Assembly: GCF_021083305.1 (NCBI RefSeq)
Contig: NZ_JAJFAY010000002.1
Coordinates: 868,001 to 932,000, forward strand
Direction of reading: 5' to 3'
DNA: 64,000 nucleotides
Source: Haladaptatus sp. DYF46
Lineage (GTDB): Archaea > Halobacteriota > Halobacteria > Halobacteriales > Haladaptataceae
Positions 7,686 through 16,682 of the stretch are shown here, piece after piece. The notes beneath the pieces are model-generated. The model did not search any database. It saw only the letters and a list, made by a program, of their open reading frames with translations, and was not told where the DNA came from. Position numbers and translations under genes: made by a program. How positions within the stretch are numbered: position 1 is the stretch's first letter; each line of letters starts with the position of its first letter.

Positions 7686-9623
7686 TCAGTCGAGGAGGTC
7701 CGGTCGGAGTCGCTTTTCGTCCCGTTCGTCCTCCAGATGACGACGGAACGCGGCGATTTCGATGCCGGCCTGCTGTCGCTCCTCTCGGTCACGCACCGAC
7801 ACCGCCCCCGACTCCGCCTCGTCGCTGCCGACGATGACCATGTACGGAATGCGGTCGTCGTGACCCGTGCGAATCTTCTTTCCGAGCGTCCAGTCCCGGT
7901 CGTCCACTTCGACGCGGAACGACCCGAGCTCGTCGGCGATTGCCGCCGCGTACTCCGCTTCGTCGTCCGTGATGGGGAGGATTCGCACCTGCTCGGGTGC
8001 CAACCAGAGCGGGAACTTCCCGGCGACGTGTTCGATGAACACGCCCATGAACCGCTCCAGCGACCCGAGGAGGGCGCGGTGAATCATCACCGGGCGGTGT
8101 TCCTCGTTGTCCTCGCCGACGTACGCGATGCCGAGGAGTTCGGGTTGGACGAAGTCCAGTTGGACCGTTCCGATCGTCCACTCGCGCCCGATGGCGTCCT
8201 CGACGTCGATGGCGATTTTCGGCCCGTAGAACGCGCCTTCCCCCTCGGCCACGTCGTACTCCAACCCCTCGTCGTCCAGCGCGCTCCGAAGCGCCTCGTG
8301 TGCTTTCTCCCATAGTTCGTCGTCGCCGACGGCGTCGTCGGGTTTCGTCTCCAGCACGAGGTGGGCGTCCAAGCCGAAGACCTCGTACATGCCGTCGATG
8401 ACCGACAGCGTGCCGGCGATTTCCTCGCGGATTCCGTCGCGGCGGACGAAGGCGTGTCCGTCGTCCTGCGTGAACCCGCGCACCCGCAACATCCCTGAGA
8501 GTTCGCCGGACTGTTCGTTTCGATAGCACATACCGAACTCCGAGAAGCGAAGCGGGAGGTCGCGATAGGACCGGCGCTGATCGCCGTAGATGCTCGCGTG
8601 ATTCGCACAGTTCATCGGCTTCAGACCGTACTCGTGCCCGTTTTGTTCCCACGCGAACATCTCGCCCTGCTCCTTGAAGTGGTCGTAGTGTCCCGACTTC
8701 TTCCAGAGTTCCGTGTGGTTGAGTTCGGGCGTCTTCACCTCCTCGTAGCCCAGTTCGTCGTTCTTCTCGCGGACGTACTCCTCCAGTTCGCGCCGAATCG
8801 CCATTCCGTTCGGATGGAAGTTGACGCACCCCGGCGAGTGGTCGGGCACCGAGAACAGGTCCATCTCGCGCCCGATTTTCCGATGGTCGCGCTTCTGGGC
8901 TTCCTCCCGCCGTTCGAGGAACGCTTCCAGTTCGGAATCGCGCTCGAACGCCGTGCCGTACATCCGCGTGAGCATCGCCTCGTCCTCGTCGCCGCGCCAG
9001 TAGGCACCCGCGATTTCGAGGAGCGAGAGCGCGCCGACTTCCCCCGTGGAATCGACGTGTGGTCCGGCACAGAGGTCCTCGAACTCCCCTTGGCGGTAGA
9101 ACGTGACCGGTTCGTCGTCGGGGATGTCGGCGAGCAGTTCGAGTTTGTAAGGCTGGTCGGCGAGTCGCTCGCGTGCCTCCTCCCGCGAAACCTCCTCGCG
9201 GACGATGTCGTAGTCCTCCGCGACGATGTCCCGTATCTCGGCTTCGATATCCGCAAGGTCCGCCTCCTCGATGTCGAGGTTATCGAAGTCGTAGTAAAAC
9301 CCCTCGTCCGTCGGCGGGCCGATGGCGAGTTGTGCGTCCGGGAACAGCCGTAAGACGGCCTGCGCGAGGACGTGTGCGGCGGAGTGTCGGAGAACGCGGA
9401 CGTAATCGTCGCCGTCAGGCGTGACGATTCGGAGGTTCGCGTTCGACTCGATTCGATACTCCGGGGCGACGAGTTCGCCGTCCACGATTCCGGCGAGACA
9501 GTCCGCGCCGAGTCCCGGCCCGATGTCGGAGGCGACATCGGAGACCGAAATCGGACGGTCGAATTCCCGTTTCGACCCGTCTGGAAGCGATACGACTACC
9601 GCGTCGTGTGATTGTCGGTTCAT
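7686..9623 (-). CDS. thrS: Threonyl-tRNA synthetase
   Basis: A class II synthetase of about 645 residues with an N-terminal TGS domain (residues 5-70), the bacterial-type editing domain with H80xxxH84 (HSAAH) and the later DLCAGPH motif, the catalytic core (motif 2 MCYRNEQSGELSGMLRVRGF) and a C-terminal anticodon-binding domain (WLAPEQVRILPITD). It charges tRNA-Thr and hydrolyses Ser-tRNA-Thr. The HxxxH editing domain places it with the bacterial form, which is common in haloarchaea. An upstream methionine at 9695 is in frame, but MNRQSHDAVVVSLPDG at 9623 is the natural start of the TGS domain. Confidence 0.93.
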   Translation of the reverse strand: MNRQSHDAVVVSLPDGSKREFDRPISVSDVASDIGPGLGADCLAGIVDGELVAPEYRIESNANLRIVTPDGDDYVRVLRHSAAHVLAQAVLRLFPDAQLAIGPPTDEGFYYDFDNLDIEEADLADIEAEIRDIVAEDYDIVREEVSREEARERLADQPYKLELLADIPDDEPVTFYRQGEFEDLCAGPHVDSTGEVGALSLLEIAGAYWRGDEDEAMLTRMYGTAFERDSELEAFLERREEAQKRDHRKIGREMDLFSVPDHSPGCVNFHPNGMAIRRELEEYVREKNDELGYEEVKTPELNHTELWKKSGHYDHFKEQGEMFAWEQNGHEYGLKPMNCANHASIYGDQRRSYRDLPLRFSEFGMCYRNEQSGELSGMLRVRGFTQDDGHAFVRRDGIREEIAGTLSVIDGMYEVFGLDAHLVLETKPDDAVGDDELWEKAHEALRSALDDEGLEYDVAEGEGAFYGPKIAIDVEDAIGREWTIGTVQLDFVQPELLGIAYVGEDNEEHRPVMIHRALLGSLERFMGVFIEHVAGKFPLWLAPEQVRILPITDDEAEYAAAIADELGSFRVEVDDRDWTLGKKIRTGHDDRIPYMVIVGSDEAESGAVSVRDREERQQAGIEIAAFRRHLEDERDEKRLRPDLLD

Positions 9624-10070
9624 GGTTGTGACTGGTGATTTTCGATTTGGATGGAGCGCCGTCCCGTCCCGACCGGTCGGCACCACCGACGGCACGAACG
9701 CGCGTTCGCGCCGTCGCTCGCGTTCGGATGTGGGCTCTCGCTCGGATATGCGCGGTTCTCCGCGCGAGCGTGGACGTGACCGTTCACGCTCGGATACGCG
9801 CGGCTCTCCGGGTCGGAAACGGGCGGGAAAACGACGATGGTGGTGACTGGATTAGCGGGCGGGAACCCGGCGTGTAAAGCAGTCACCCAGCATCGTGTTG
9901 CTCGCCCGAAGATACTCGCGGGACGGTATATATCTCTTGTGCGGGTGTGGGACGAACCGTGATTGTGGGACGGGCCGCGATGGGTTCCGGTTCGGTACCC
10001 GTAATCCAACAGCAGACCGAACAGTACCAATGAGCTACAGGTAAGCCGATACCCGTCGTCACGTTCTCCG
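9624..10070 (-). promoter_or_regulatory. Long upstream region/possible leader of thrS with repeats and palindromes
   Basis: This 447-base gap holds no convincing gene. A TATA-like GATATATACC on the minus strand at about 9924-9933 would give thrS a leader of some 270 bases, unusual where leaders are normally very short. Within it are near-identical segments at 9738-9762 and 9785-9810 (CGCTCGGATA-C/T-GCGCGG), about 48 bases apart, and a weaker third at about 9717. There is also the perfect palindrome CGAACGCGCGTTCG (9695-9708), and an 8-bp stem joining 9842-9849 with 9880-9887. The remainder, 9940-10070, carries the upstream region of the plus-strand deacetylase gene; I see no clear signal there. 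Confidence 0.35.
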
Positions 10071-10934
10071 ATGACCAACGCGACCGTCTGTCTGACCTAC
10101 GACTTTGACGCGGTATCGGTGTGGATTCACACCTTCGGGGCCGGTGACGCGCCGACCCAACTGTCCCGCGGGGTGTACGGCGCGTGGGTCGGTGCCCCGC
10201 GCCTCCTCGACCTGCACGACGAGCACGGAATCCCGGCGACGTGGTTCGTCCCCGGACACACGATAGAGAGCTTCCCCGACCGCGTCGGCGAGGTTCACGA
10301 CCGGGGCTACGACGTTCAGTGTCACGGCTGGCGGCACGTCAACCCGAGTACGTTCGACAGCAAGGAGCAGGAGAAGGACGAGTACCGACGCGCGATGACG
10401 AACATCGAGGACATCACGGGCAGTCCGCCGGTCGGTTTCCGGTCGCCCGCGTGGGAGTTCTCGGCGAACACGCTCGACATTTTGGACGAACTGGGGTTCG
10501 AGTGGGATTCGAGCCAGATGGGCAACGACTTCCGGCCGTACTACCTCCGGAAAAACTGGAGCGCACCGCAGGACAAACCGTACGAAATCGGGGAGAAGAG
10601 CGACATCGTGGAGGTTCCGATTTCGTGGAAACGGGCGGACTTCCCGGCGCTGATGTTCGTCTGGGAGCAGTCGATTCTGTGGGGGTTCGCCGACGAGCGC
10701 TCGGTGTTCGACCTCTGGCGGGCGCAGTTCGACTGGATGTACGAGAACATGGATAACGGGATTTTCACGCTAGCGATGCACCCGCAGGTGGTCGGGCAAC
10801 CGCCCCGGACGACCCGATTGGAGGAGCTGATAGGCCACATGCGGGCGAAATCGGGCGTCGAGTTCGCCGACGTGAGTACGGTTGCCGCCGAGGTACGGAA
10901 CGGCGACCGGGAACCGATGGCGATGCTCGGGTAG
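10071..10934 (+). CDS. Polysaccharide deacetylase family protein (NodB fold)
   Basis: A 287-residue carbohydrate esterase-4-like protein. The catalytic and metal-binding set is visible: TYDFD (D11, D13) and the metal histidines H85 and H89 in CHGWRHVNP, followed by GFRSPAWEF. It resembles the PuuE/PgdA-like branch (COG0726), whose members remove N-acetyl or related groups from polysaccharides or hydrolyse small amides such as allantoin. There is no signal peptide, so it should act in the cytoplasm, which favours a small-molecule substrate or a nucleotide sugar. The next gene is about 95 bases downstream. Confidence 0.82.
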   Translation: MTNATVCLTYDFDAVSVWIHTFGAGDAPTQLSRGVYGAWVGAPRLLDLHDEHGIPATWFVPGHTIESFPDRVGEVHDRGYDVQCHGWRHVNPSTFDSKEQEKDEYRRAMTNIEDITGSPPVGFRSPAWEFSANTLDILDELGFEWDSSQMGNDFRPYYLRKNWSAPQDKPYEIGEKSDIVEVPISWKRADFPALMFVWEQSILWGFADERSVFDLWRAQFDWMYENMDNGIFTLAMHPQVVGQPPRTTRLEELIGHMRAKSGVEFADVSTVAAEVRNGDREPMAMLG

Positions 10935-11029
10935 TGGCCCGAACCCATGGTTTTCGGGAACCGTGCGGAACGGTTTGTTTTGAGAGGTTGGCTATAACCG
11001 TTTTTCCGACGGAAACCGACCGTTCATCC

Positions 11030-11311
11030 ATGGCGAAGTACGTTGCACTCGTCGACATCCGAGCGAGCGTCCAAAACGCCCAAGAACTCGTCTCGACGTG
11101 GGGCGATATCCGCCTCGAATTCGAGGAGTTCGGCGTCGAACTCGACGGGAGCTTTGCCGTCCTCGGCGAGTACGACTTCCTCCTCATCTTCGAGGCCCCG
11201 GACCGCGACACCGCGTTCAAAGCGGGCCTCGCAGTCGAAAGCCACGGGATGAACATGCAGACGATGGAAATCATCCCGATGGACGACTTCGCGGAATTGG
11301 TCGAAGACTGA
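11030..11311 (+). CDS. GYD-domain protein
   Basis: A 93-residue single-domain protein starting MAKYVALVDIRASVQNAQEL. The central GEYDFLLIFEAPD matches the GYD family, a ferredoxin-like dimeric alpha-beta barrel found widely in archaea and bacteria without an established function. The ATG at 11030 was chosen because it fits the family and follows a TATA-like GCTATAACC near 10990-10998 at a distance giving a very short leader. It lies between the deacetylase and hisI, with no sign of functional linkage to either. Confidence 0.8.
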   Translation: MAKYVALVDIRASVQNAQELVSTWGDIRLEFEEFGVELDGSFAVLGEYDFLLIFEAPDRDTAFKAGLAVESHGMNMQTMEIIPMDDFAELVED

Positions 11312-11387
11312 CCGCTAAAATGACAAATACGACCCATTTTATTCCCGAGCGGAAAAGCCTATTCTTCACCGATTCGTTCGTTCAACC

Positions 11388-11810
11388 ATGAACGAGTCGT
11401 CCGAAGTCACCTTCGCGTTCGACGACGCCGAACTGCTCCCCGCAATCGCACAGGACGCCGACACGGGGGACGTACTCATGCTAGCCTACGTCTCGCCGGA
11501 AGCGGTCGAAAAGACCATCGAAACCGGGTTCGCCCACTACTACTCCCGGAGTCGGGACGAACTCTGGAAGAAGGGCGGAACCAGCGGCCACGTCCAACGA
11601 ATCGAGGAGGTTCGCGTCGATTGCGACGCCGACACCCTCCTCTACCGCGTCGAACAGGAAGGCGGTGCCTGCCACGTGGGCTACGAGTCGTGTTTCTACC
11701 GAACCGTCGAATCAGTACGGCGTGACGAAGAGTCGCCCGAAACCGCCGTCACCGCCGAGACGGAAATCGTCAGCGAACCCGTGTTTGACCCCGATGAAAC
11801 CTATGAGTGA
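11388..11810 (+). CDS. hisI: Phosphoribosyl-AMP cyclohydrolase
   Basis: HisI opens the adenine ring of phosphoribosyl-AMP in the third step of histidine synthesis. The 140-residue protein has the family signature GGTSGHVQ, the magnesium-binding [12 protein letters not shown] (D78, D80, D82) and the zinc cysteines C79, C95 and C102. In haloarchaea the pyrophosphohydrolase HisE is encoded elsewhere, and no HisE domain is fused here. The stop codon overlaps the start of the next gene (ATGAGTGA), so the two are translationally coupled. Confidence 0.95.
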   Translation: MNESSEVTFAFDDAELLPAIAQDADTGDVLMLAYVSPEAVEKTIETGFAHYYSRSRDELWKKGGTSGHVQRIEEVRVDCDADTLLYRVEQEGGACHVGYESCFYRTVESVRRDEESPETAVTAETEIVSEPVFDPDETYE

Positions 11811-12918
11811 CCCGCTTTCCGAACTCGGCGATGCCGACGAGGAGTGTCGAGAGGCGAACGCCGCGGTCGCCGAGTACGGCGAGGAGTCCATCCGCGCCGT
11901 CTCCGACGCGTACGACCGCGCGACCCGTCTGTTCGACCGTTACGAACATCGCGCGACGGGGACCGGCGACTTCGAGGCGTTCGTCCAGTTCCAAGGGCAG
12001 TTCGCCGACCTCGTGGAGAACCTGCCCGACGACCTGCCCGCACGCGAGGCGTTCGAACGGGCGGAGACGGCCATCGACAAACGCCGGTTGAGCGAGCGCG
12101 ATTTCGAGAAGGGTCGAAGCGCCCTCTCGCCCGCCGAGGAGATCGTTTCCCTCTCCGGCGAGCGCAACGAGGCCCGAAAGCGCTACCGGAACGCTCGGCA
12201 CTCCGTCTCACAGCGGGTGACGGAACTGGAGGAGCGAATCGCCCACCTCGAACGACTGCGGGAACTCGGCGACGCGGATTTGGACGCCCCGACGGAACTG
12301 CTTCGGGAACCCATCGACGCCGCCAACGACGCCATCACGGACGCCTTCGAGTCGTTCACTCACGACGCGAACGCCCGCGAACTGATGGAATTTCTCGCCG
12401 CGACCGAACATTACCCGCTCATCGAGTTTCAGTCACCGCCCGACGAACTCCGCACCTACCTCCGCGACAGCGACGCCGGTGACCTCACCCTTCCCGAACT
12501 GCTCGAATACGCCCACTACTCCCGGTCGAAACTCGACCACTACGTCGCCGACCCGGCGGCGCTGAAGCGGGCCGTCGCCACGAACGAGACGTACCTCGAC
12601 CGTCTCGGTCCCGAACCGCTCACCATCGACTGGCCGCCCGCCGCCGCGAACGAACTCCGCTGGTGGTGCGAGGAGGCGATACGCGTCGCCGACCGGTTCG
12701 CCCCGCCGGAGGCCATCGCCCAACTCCGCGAGGTGGAACAACGCACCCGCGACGACGAGTTCGAACGCCTCCGAACCGCCGCGGAGGCGCGTTCCGAACT
12801 CACCGACGACGAACGCGAGCGACTTGCTCGCGGCGACGTGACCGACGAACTCGAACGGGTGCGGGAGCGAAAGGACACGCTGACCGACGCGCTCGATACG
12901 TACCCACGGCGCAGGTAA
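11803..12918 (+). CDS. Coiled-coil protein of unknown function
   Basis: A 371-residue, very acidic, largely helical protein with long charged heptad-like stretches ([37 protein letters not shown]). I know of no characterised function, but similar haloarchaeal proteins accompany hisI. The ATG at 11803 overlaps the hisI stop by eight bases and is preferred over an ATG nine bases upstream because [15 protein letters not shown] is a typical acidic start. It has no membrane segment or signal peptide. A role in complex assembly or DNA/RNA handling is conceivable, but nothing in the sequence shows it. Confidence 0.75.
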   Translation: MSDPLSELGDADEECREANAAVAEYGEESIRAVSDAYDRATRLFDRYEHRATGTGDFEAFVQFQGQFADLVENLPDDLPAREAFERAETAIDKRRLSERDFEKGRSALSPAEEIVSLSGERNEARKRYRNARHSVSQRVTELEERIAHLERLRELGDADLDAPTELLREPIDAANDAITDAFESFTHDANARELMEFLAATEHYPLIEFQSPPDELRTYLRDSDAGDLTLPELLEYAHYSRSKLDHYVADPAALKRAVATNETYLDRLGPEPLTIDWPPAAANELRWWCEEAIRVADRFAPPEAIAQLREVEQRTRDDEFERLRTAAEARSELTDDERERLARGDVTDELERVRERKDTLTDALDTYPRRR

Positions 12919-12971
12919 ACGAAACAGCCCGGGTCGAAAATAGAAAGTTTCTCGGGCGAATCGAACGCCGG

Positions 12972-14336
12972 TCAGACGTTCGCTTTGGCCGCCCGAAGCG
13001 CGTCTTCCATCTCCTCCGCGAGCTCCTCGGCGCGGTGGCGTTCCCGCGCCTCGGAGTAGATTCGAACCATGGGTTCCGTCCCGCTCGGACGGGCGAGGAC
13101 CCACGCGTCGCCGTAGTCCAATCGGTAGCCGTCTCGGGTGTTGAGTTCGGCGTTCGACGCCACCGCCGCCCGCTCGGCGGCGGCGAGGAGCGCGTCCTGT
13201 TCCGCGTCCGTCGTGTAGGTGATGTTCGTCCGAACGTTCTGATAGCCGTTGTACGGTTCGACGATGGCGCTGGCACGTTCGTCGACCAGCAGTTCGAGGA
13301 ACTTGGCGGCGGTGTACGCGCCGTCTCGGCTCAACCGGTAGTTCGGGAAGAAGACGCCGCCGTTGCCCTCCCCCGCGACGGGGACGGACACGTCTTGGTC
13401 GGCCAGTTCTCGGATTCGCGTGATGATGTTGGTGCTGCCGATGGGCGTGAGCTCGAGCTGTGCGCCCGTCTCGTGGGCGACATCGACGAGGCGCTGGGAG
13501 ACGTTGACGGCGGAGACGACGGCGTCGCCGGGTTCGAGTTGTGCGGCCGCGAGCGCGGCGAGCGTGGCGTCGCCCTCGATGTACTCGCCGGTTTCGTCGT
13601 AGAAGATGGCGCGGTCGGCGTCGCCGTCGTGGGCGATACCCACGTCAGCGTCGCTGGCTTCGACCAATCGGCCGAGGTCGCGGAGGTTTCCGGGGACGGG
13701 TTCGGGGTCACGACCGGGGAAGTGGCCGTCGGGTTGGCTGTTCGTCGTGACGACGGTACAGCCGAGTTTGCGGAAGAATTCGGGTGAGGTGAGCGACCCG
13801 GCACCGTGTCCGGGGTCGAGCGCGACGGTGAGGTTCGCGTCGGCGATTCGGTCCGCGTCGACGTTGTCGAGCAGCTGTGAGACGTACCGCTCGCGGGAGT
13901 CCTCGATGACGTGGCTGTGGCCCGTCTCGCTCCACCGCACTTCCTCGAACTTCTCGGTGAGGAACTTCTCCTCGACTCGTTCGAGGCTGCCGACGGACAG
14001 TTCGATGCCGTCGTCGCCGATGAGTTTCACGCCGTTGTACTCCGGCGGGTTGTGCGAGGCGGTTATCATCAGCGCGGGGACGCCCTCGATTTCGGCGTAC
14101 GCCTGCACACCGGGGGTCGGAACGACGCCCAGACGGTCCACGTTCGCGCCGACGCTGGCCAATCCGCTGGCGGCCGCATCCGCGAGCATGTCCCCCGTGG
14201 CTCGTGTATCCCGTGCCAGCGCGACCCGGTCGGTTCGCCAAACCGTCCCCGCCGCTTTCGCGATTTTGAGCACGAACTCCGGGGTCAGCTCGTCGTTGGC
14301 GACCCCTCTCGTTCCGCTCGACCCGAACACCTTCAT
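12972..14336 (-). CDS. glmM: Phosphoglucosamine mutase / phosphohexomutase
   Basis: A 454-residue alpha-D-phosphohexomutase starting MKVFGSSGTRG. The catalytic phosphoserine is S94 in TASHNPPEYNG, the metal-binding loop DGDAD is at about residues 237-241, the sugar-binding loop is GEGNGGV, and the C-terminal phosphate-binding loop is RPSGTEPM. These match archaeal GlmM-type enzymes, which convert glucosamine-6-phosphate to glucosamine-1-phosphate for UDP-GlcNAc and glycan synthesis. Phosphomannomutase activity is also possible. A longer start at 14363 is in frame, but the family begins at KVFGSSG. Confidence 0.88.
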   Translation of the reverse strand: MKVFGSSGTRGVANDELTPEFVLKIAKAAGTVWRTDRVALARDTRATGDMLADAAASGLASVGANVDRLGVVPTPGVQAYAEIEGVPALMITASHNPPEYNGVKLIGDDGIELSVGSLERVEEKFLTEKFEEVRWSETGHSHVIEDSRERYVSQLLDNVDADRIADANLTVALDPGHGAGSLTSPEFFRKLGCTVVTTNSQPDGHFPGRDPEPVPGNLRDLGRLVEASDADVGIAHDGDADRAIFYDETGEYIEGDATLAALAAAQLEPGDAVVSAVNVSQRLVDVAHETGAQLELTPIGSTNIITRIRELADQDVSVPVAGEGNGGVFFPNYRLSRDGAYTAAKFLELLVDERASAIVEPYNGYQNVRTNITYTTDAEQDALLAAAERAAVASNAELNTRDGYRLDYGDAWVLARPSGTEPMVRIYSEARERHRAEELAEEMEDALRAAKANV

Positions 14337-14393
14337 GTGGGGGCGTGGGGTTTCTGCATTCAAAGAGATTCCGAATACGGGTGCTACTCCGTC

Positions 14394-15605
14394 TCAGCAC
14401 GCTCCGGTGGCGGATTTTATCGGTGACTCCCATCCGAGAACGGCGACTGACCCGACGACGAGAACTCCGCCCGCAACCGTCAGCGCGGTGAGCGGCGAGG
14501 TGGCGTCCGAAAGCAGGCCGCTCGCGAGTTGGAAGGGAATGACCGTCAGGGAACCGACCATCGCGAGTGCGGACAGAACGGTGGCCCGCCCGAGCGTGTC
14601 GATGCGGTCGTTGACGTACTGCGACGCCAACGAGCGGGACGTCTCCGCGATACCGCGCGCGAACAGGAACGCCGGAATCGCCAACATCGGGACGAAACGG
14701 AGCGTGACGAGACCGAATCCGACGACGAACGGAATCACGAGGAACCACGTCTTGAGACCGATTCGCTCTCGAATCGCACCGGTGTAGTAGCTCAGCCCCG
14801 CTGAGAGGAGGCTGATGGCGGCGTAAAACCAACCGAGGAGCGGTTCGACGCTTCCCTTCGGAACGCCGACTCCCGGGAGGACCGTCTCCAACACCGGTTG
14901 GACGTACATGAAGACGAGGTAGGACACGGCCGAGAAGAGGACGAAGTAGTAGACGACGAACGCCCTCAGTCGCGGGTGCGAAAGCGTCTCCCGAATCACA
15001 CCGACCGCTTCTCGCACGCCGAGTTCGTCGGACTCGCTCTCCTCGTAACTCGCCGGTTCGTCCATCCCGAGGAGAACCGGAATGCCGACCCCAGTTACTC
15101 CCGCGGCGACCAGAAACGGGTACGCGAGGTCGATATCTCCGAGATAGCCGCCGAGGACGGACCCGACGACGCCGACGAGCAGGGCGACGGCCTGCCCGCG
15201 TCCACGGACGTAGGCGAACCTGTTCTCCGACAAATCGTCGGTGAGGGTGTCATAGAGCCACGCGTCGCTGCTCCCCGAGCGGAACGTGTAGCCGAACGAC
15301 CAGCAGGCGTACAGCGTCGCGAGTTGCGCGAAGTCCTCCGCCAAGCCGATGCCCACGAGCGTCAGCGTGATGATGGTCGTCCCGATGAGCAGGCTGTTCC
15401 GGCGGCCGACCCGGTCGCCGATGTATCCGGTCGGAATCTCCGAGACGAGGGTCGTCACGTTGTAAATCCCTTCGAGGATGGCGATTCCGGTGTAATCCAA
15501 CCCGAGCGAGAGGAAGTAGAGGTACATTATCGGCCGGTAGAACTCCACCGCTTTCGTGGACTTGTAGGCGTAGTAGAGGCCGATGTTCCGGTTCGACTGC
15601 CACAT
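14394..15605 (-). CDS. MFS transporter
   Basis: A 403-residue membrane protein with about 12 transmembrane helices. The motif after helix 2, EIPTGYIGDRVGRRNSLLIG, is the major facilitator signature. The first cytoplasmic segment, MWQSNRNIGLYYAYKSTKAV, and the FYRPIMYLYFLSLGL stretch resemble drug/metabolite exporters. The substrate is unknown. The start at 15605 (MWQSNRN) was chosen over an in-frame methionine at 15659 whose extension is basic and unlike the family. It is divergent from the ArsR-like regulator gene, about 110 bases away, which could regulate it. Confidence 0.85.
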   Translation of the reverse strand: MWQSNRNIGLYYAYKSTKAVEFYRPIMYLYFLSLGLDYTGIAILEGIYNVTTLVSEIPTGYIGDRVGRRNSLLIGTTIITLTLVGIGLAEDFAQLATLYACWSFGYTFRSGSSDAWLYDTLTDDLSENRFAYVRGRGQAVALLVGVVGSVLGGYLGDIDLAYPFLVAAGVTGVGIPVLLGMDEPASYEESESDELGVREAVGVIRETLSHPRLRAFVVYYFVLFSAVSYLVFMYVQPVLETVLPGVGVPKGSVEPLLGWFYAAISLLSAGLSYYTGAIRERIGLKTWFLVIPFVVGFGLVTLRFVPMLAIPAFLFARGIAETSRSLASQYVNDRIDTLGRATVLSALAMVGSLTVIPFQLASGLLSDATSPLTALTVAGGVLVVGSVAVLGWESPIKSATGAC

Positions 15606-15713
15606 ACGTACTCGACCGTGCGACAGCACCGAGTTCCTTCTGCGCACTCGATTGCACATGGATCTCTGACACCTTTCGCGGGGGTTTTACCGACCGTCGC
15701 CGAACGCTCCGGC

Positions 15714-16586
15714 ATGGAGGACGAGCGACCCGACCCGGCCGACGCGCTCGCCGCAATCGGCAACGAACGGCGCGTCTCGATTCTCTACGAACTCCAGCAG
15801 GCGTTCCGCGACGGCCACTCCTCGCTTTCCTACGCCGACCTCAAACGGCGGGTCGGACTCCGTGACAGCGGCAACTTCAACTACCACCTCCAGCGCCTCG
15901 TCGGGCAGTTCGTCAGGAAATCGAACGATGGGTACTCACTCACCTACGCGGGCCGCAAAGTCGCGAGCGCGCTGACGGCGGGCGTGTTCACCGAGCAGGC
16001 CGACGGGACGACCCTCGATGCGCCCGGAACGTGTTACCAGTGCGGCGACACGGCGCTTTTCGCCCGCTACGAGGAGGAACGAGTTCACATCACCTGTGGG
16101 TCCTGCGGCGAGGAACTCCTGCACAACCCCTTCCCGCCAGCGCCGACGACCCGCCGCGATGACCTCCTCGACGCCTTCGAGGCGTGGACCCGACGGTGGA
16201 ACGCTCTCGCGACCGCCGGCACCTGCCCGGAATGCGGTTCTCGAATGTCCGGCCGCCTCACCGACTACCGACCCGAACTCGGTACCGGAAACGTCCCGTA
16301 CAGGCTCCGTGTTTCCTGTGCGGAGTGCTGGGCGATGGCGAACCTCCCGGTCGGATGCCTCGTCCGCGATAACCCGCGAGTCATCGGTTTTCACGCGGAA
16401 CGCGGCGTCTCGCTCGACGACCGCTACCTCTGGGACCTCGATTGGGCGCTTCACCGCGACCATCTGACCGTCCTCGCCGAAAACCCCCCCCGCGTTCGGT
16501 TGGAGATTCCCATCGACGGCGACGAACTCCGGTTGACGTTCGACGACGGGGGAACCGTCGTTTCGGCCGCCGTCGTCGAAGGCTGA
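15714..16586 (+). CDS. ArsR-like winged-helix protein with two zinc-ribbon motifs
   Basis: 290 residues. The first 90 form a winged helix (DALAAIGNERRVSILYELQQ, then FNYHLQRLVGQFVRKSNDGY) as in ArsR-family haloarchaeal regulators. The middle has two cysteine sets, CYQCGD...CGSC and CPECGS...CAEC, that look like zinc ribbons. The C-terminal part (residues about 200-290) is conserved-looking but unrecognised. It probably binds DNA and may control the divergent MFS transporter. The start ATG at 15714 is the first methionine of the winged helix; an open frame extends far upstream but is antisense to the transporter. Confidence 0.75.
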   Translation: MEDERPDPADALAAIGNERRVSILYELQQAFRDGHSSLSYADLKRRVGLRDSGNFNYHLQRLVGQFVRKSNDGYSLTYAGRKVASALTAGVFTEQADGTTLDAPGTCYQCGDTALFARYEEERVHITCGSCGEELLHNPFPPAPTTRRDDLLDAFEAWTRRWNALATAGTCPECGSRMSGRLTDYRPELGTGNVPYRLRVSCAECWAMANLPVGCLVRDNPRVIGFHAERGVSLDDRYLWDLDWALHRDHLTVLAENPPRVRLEIPIDGDELRLTFDDGGTVVSAAVVEG

Positions 16587-16682
16587 GAACTCGCAGAAGC
16601 ACGGTCGGTACGCCGTTTGCTAGTTCGCGGACAAAACCTGTTTACGGTATGCTGTCATCCCACATAGTGGCGCAAAATACCA

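Noticed and set aside
14898-15713. Upstream extension of the ArsR-like protein frame
   Set aside because: It is antisense to the MFS transporter; the winged-helix domain starts at 15714.
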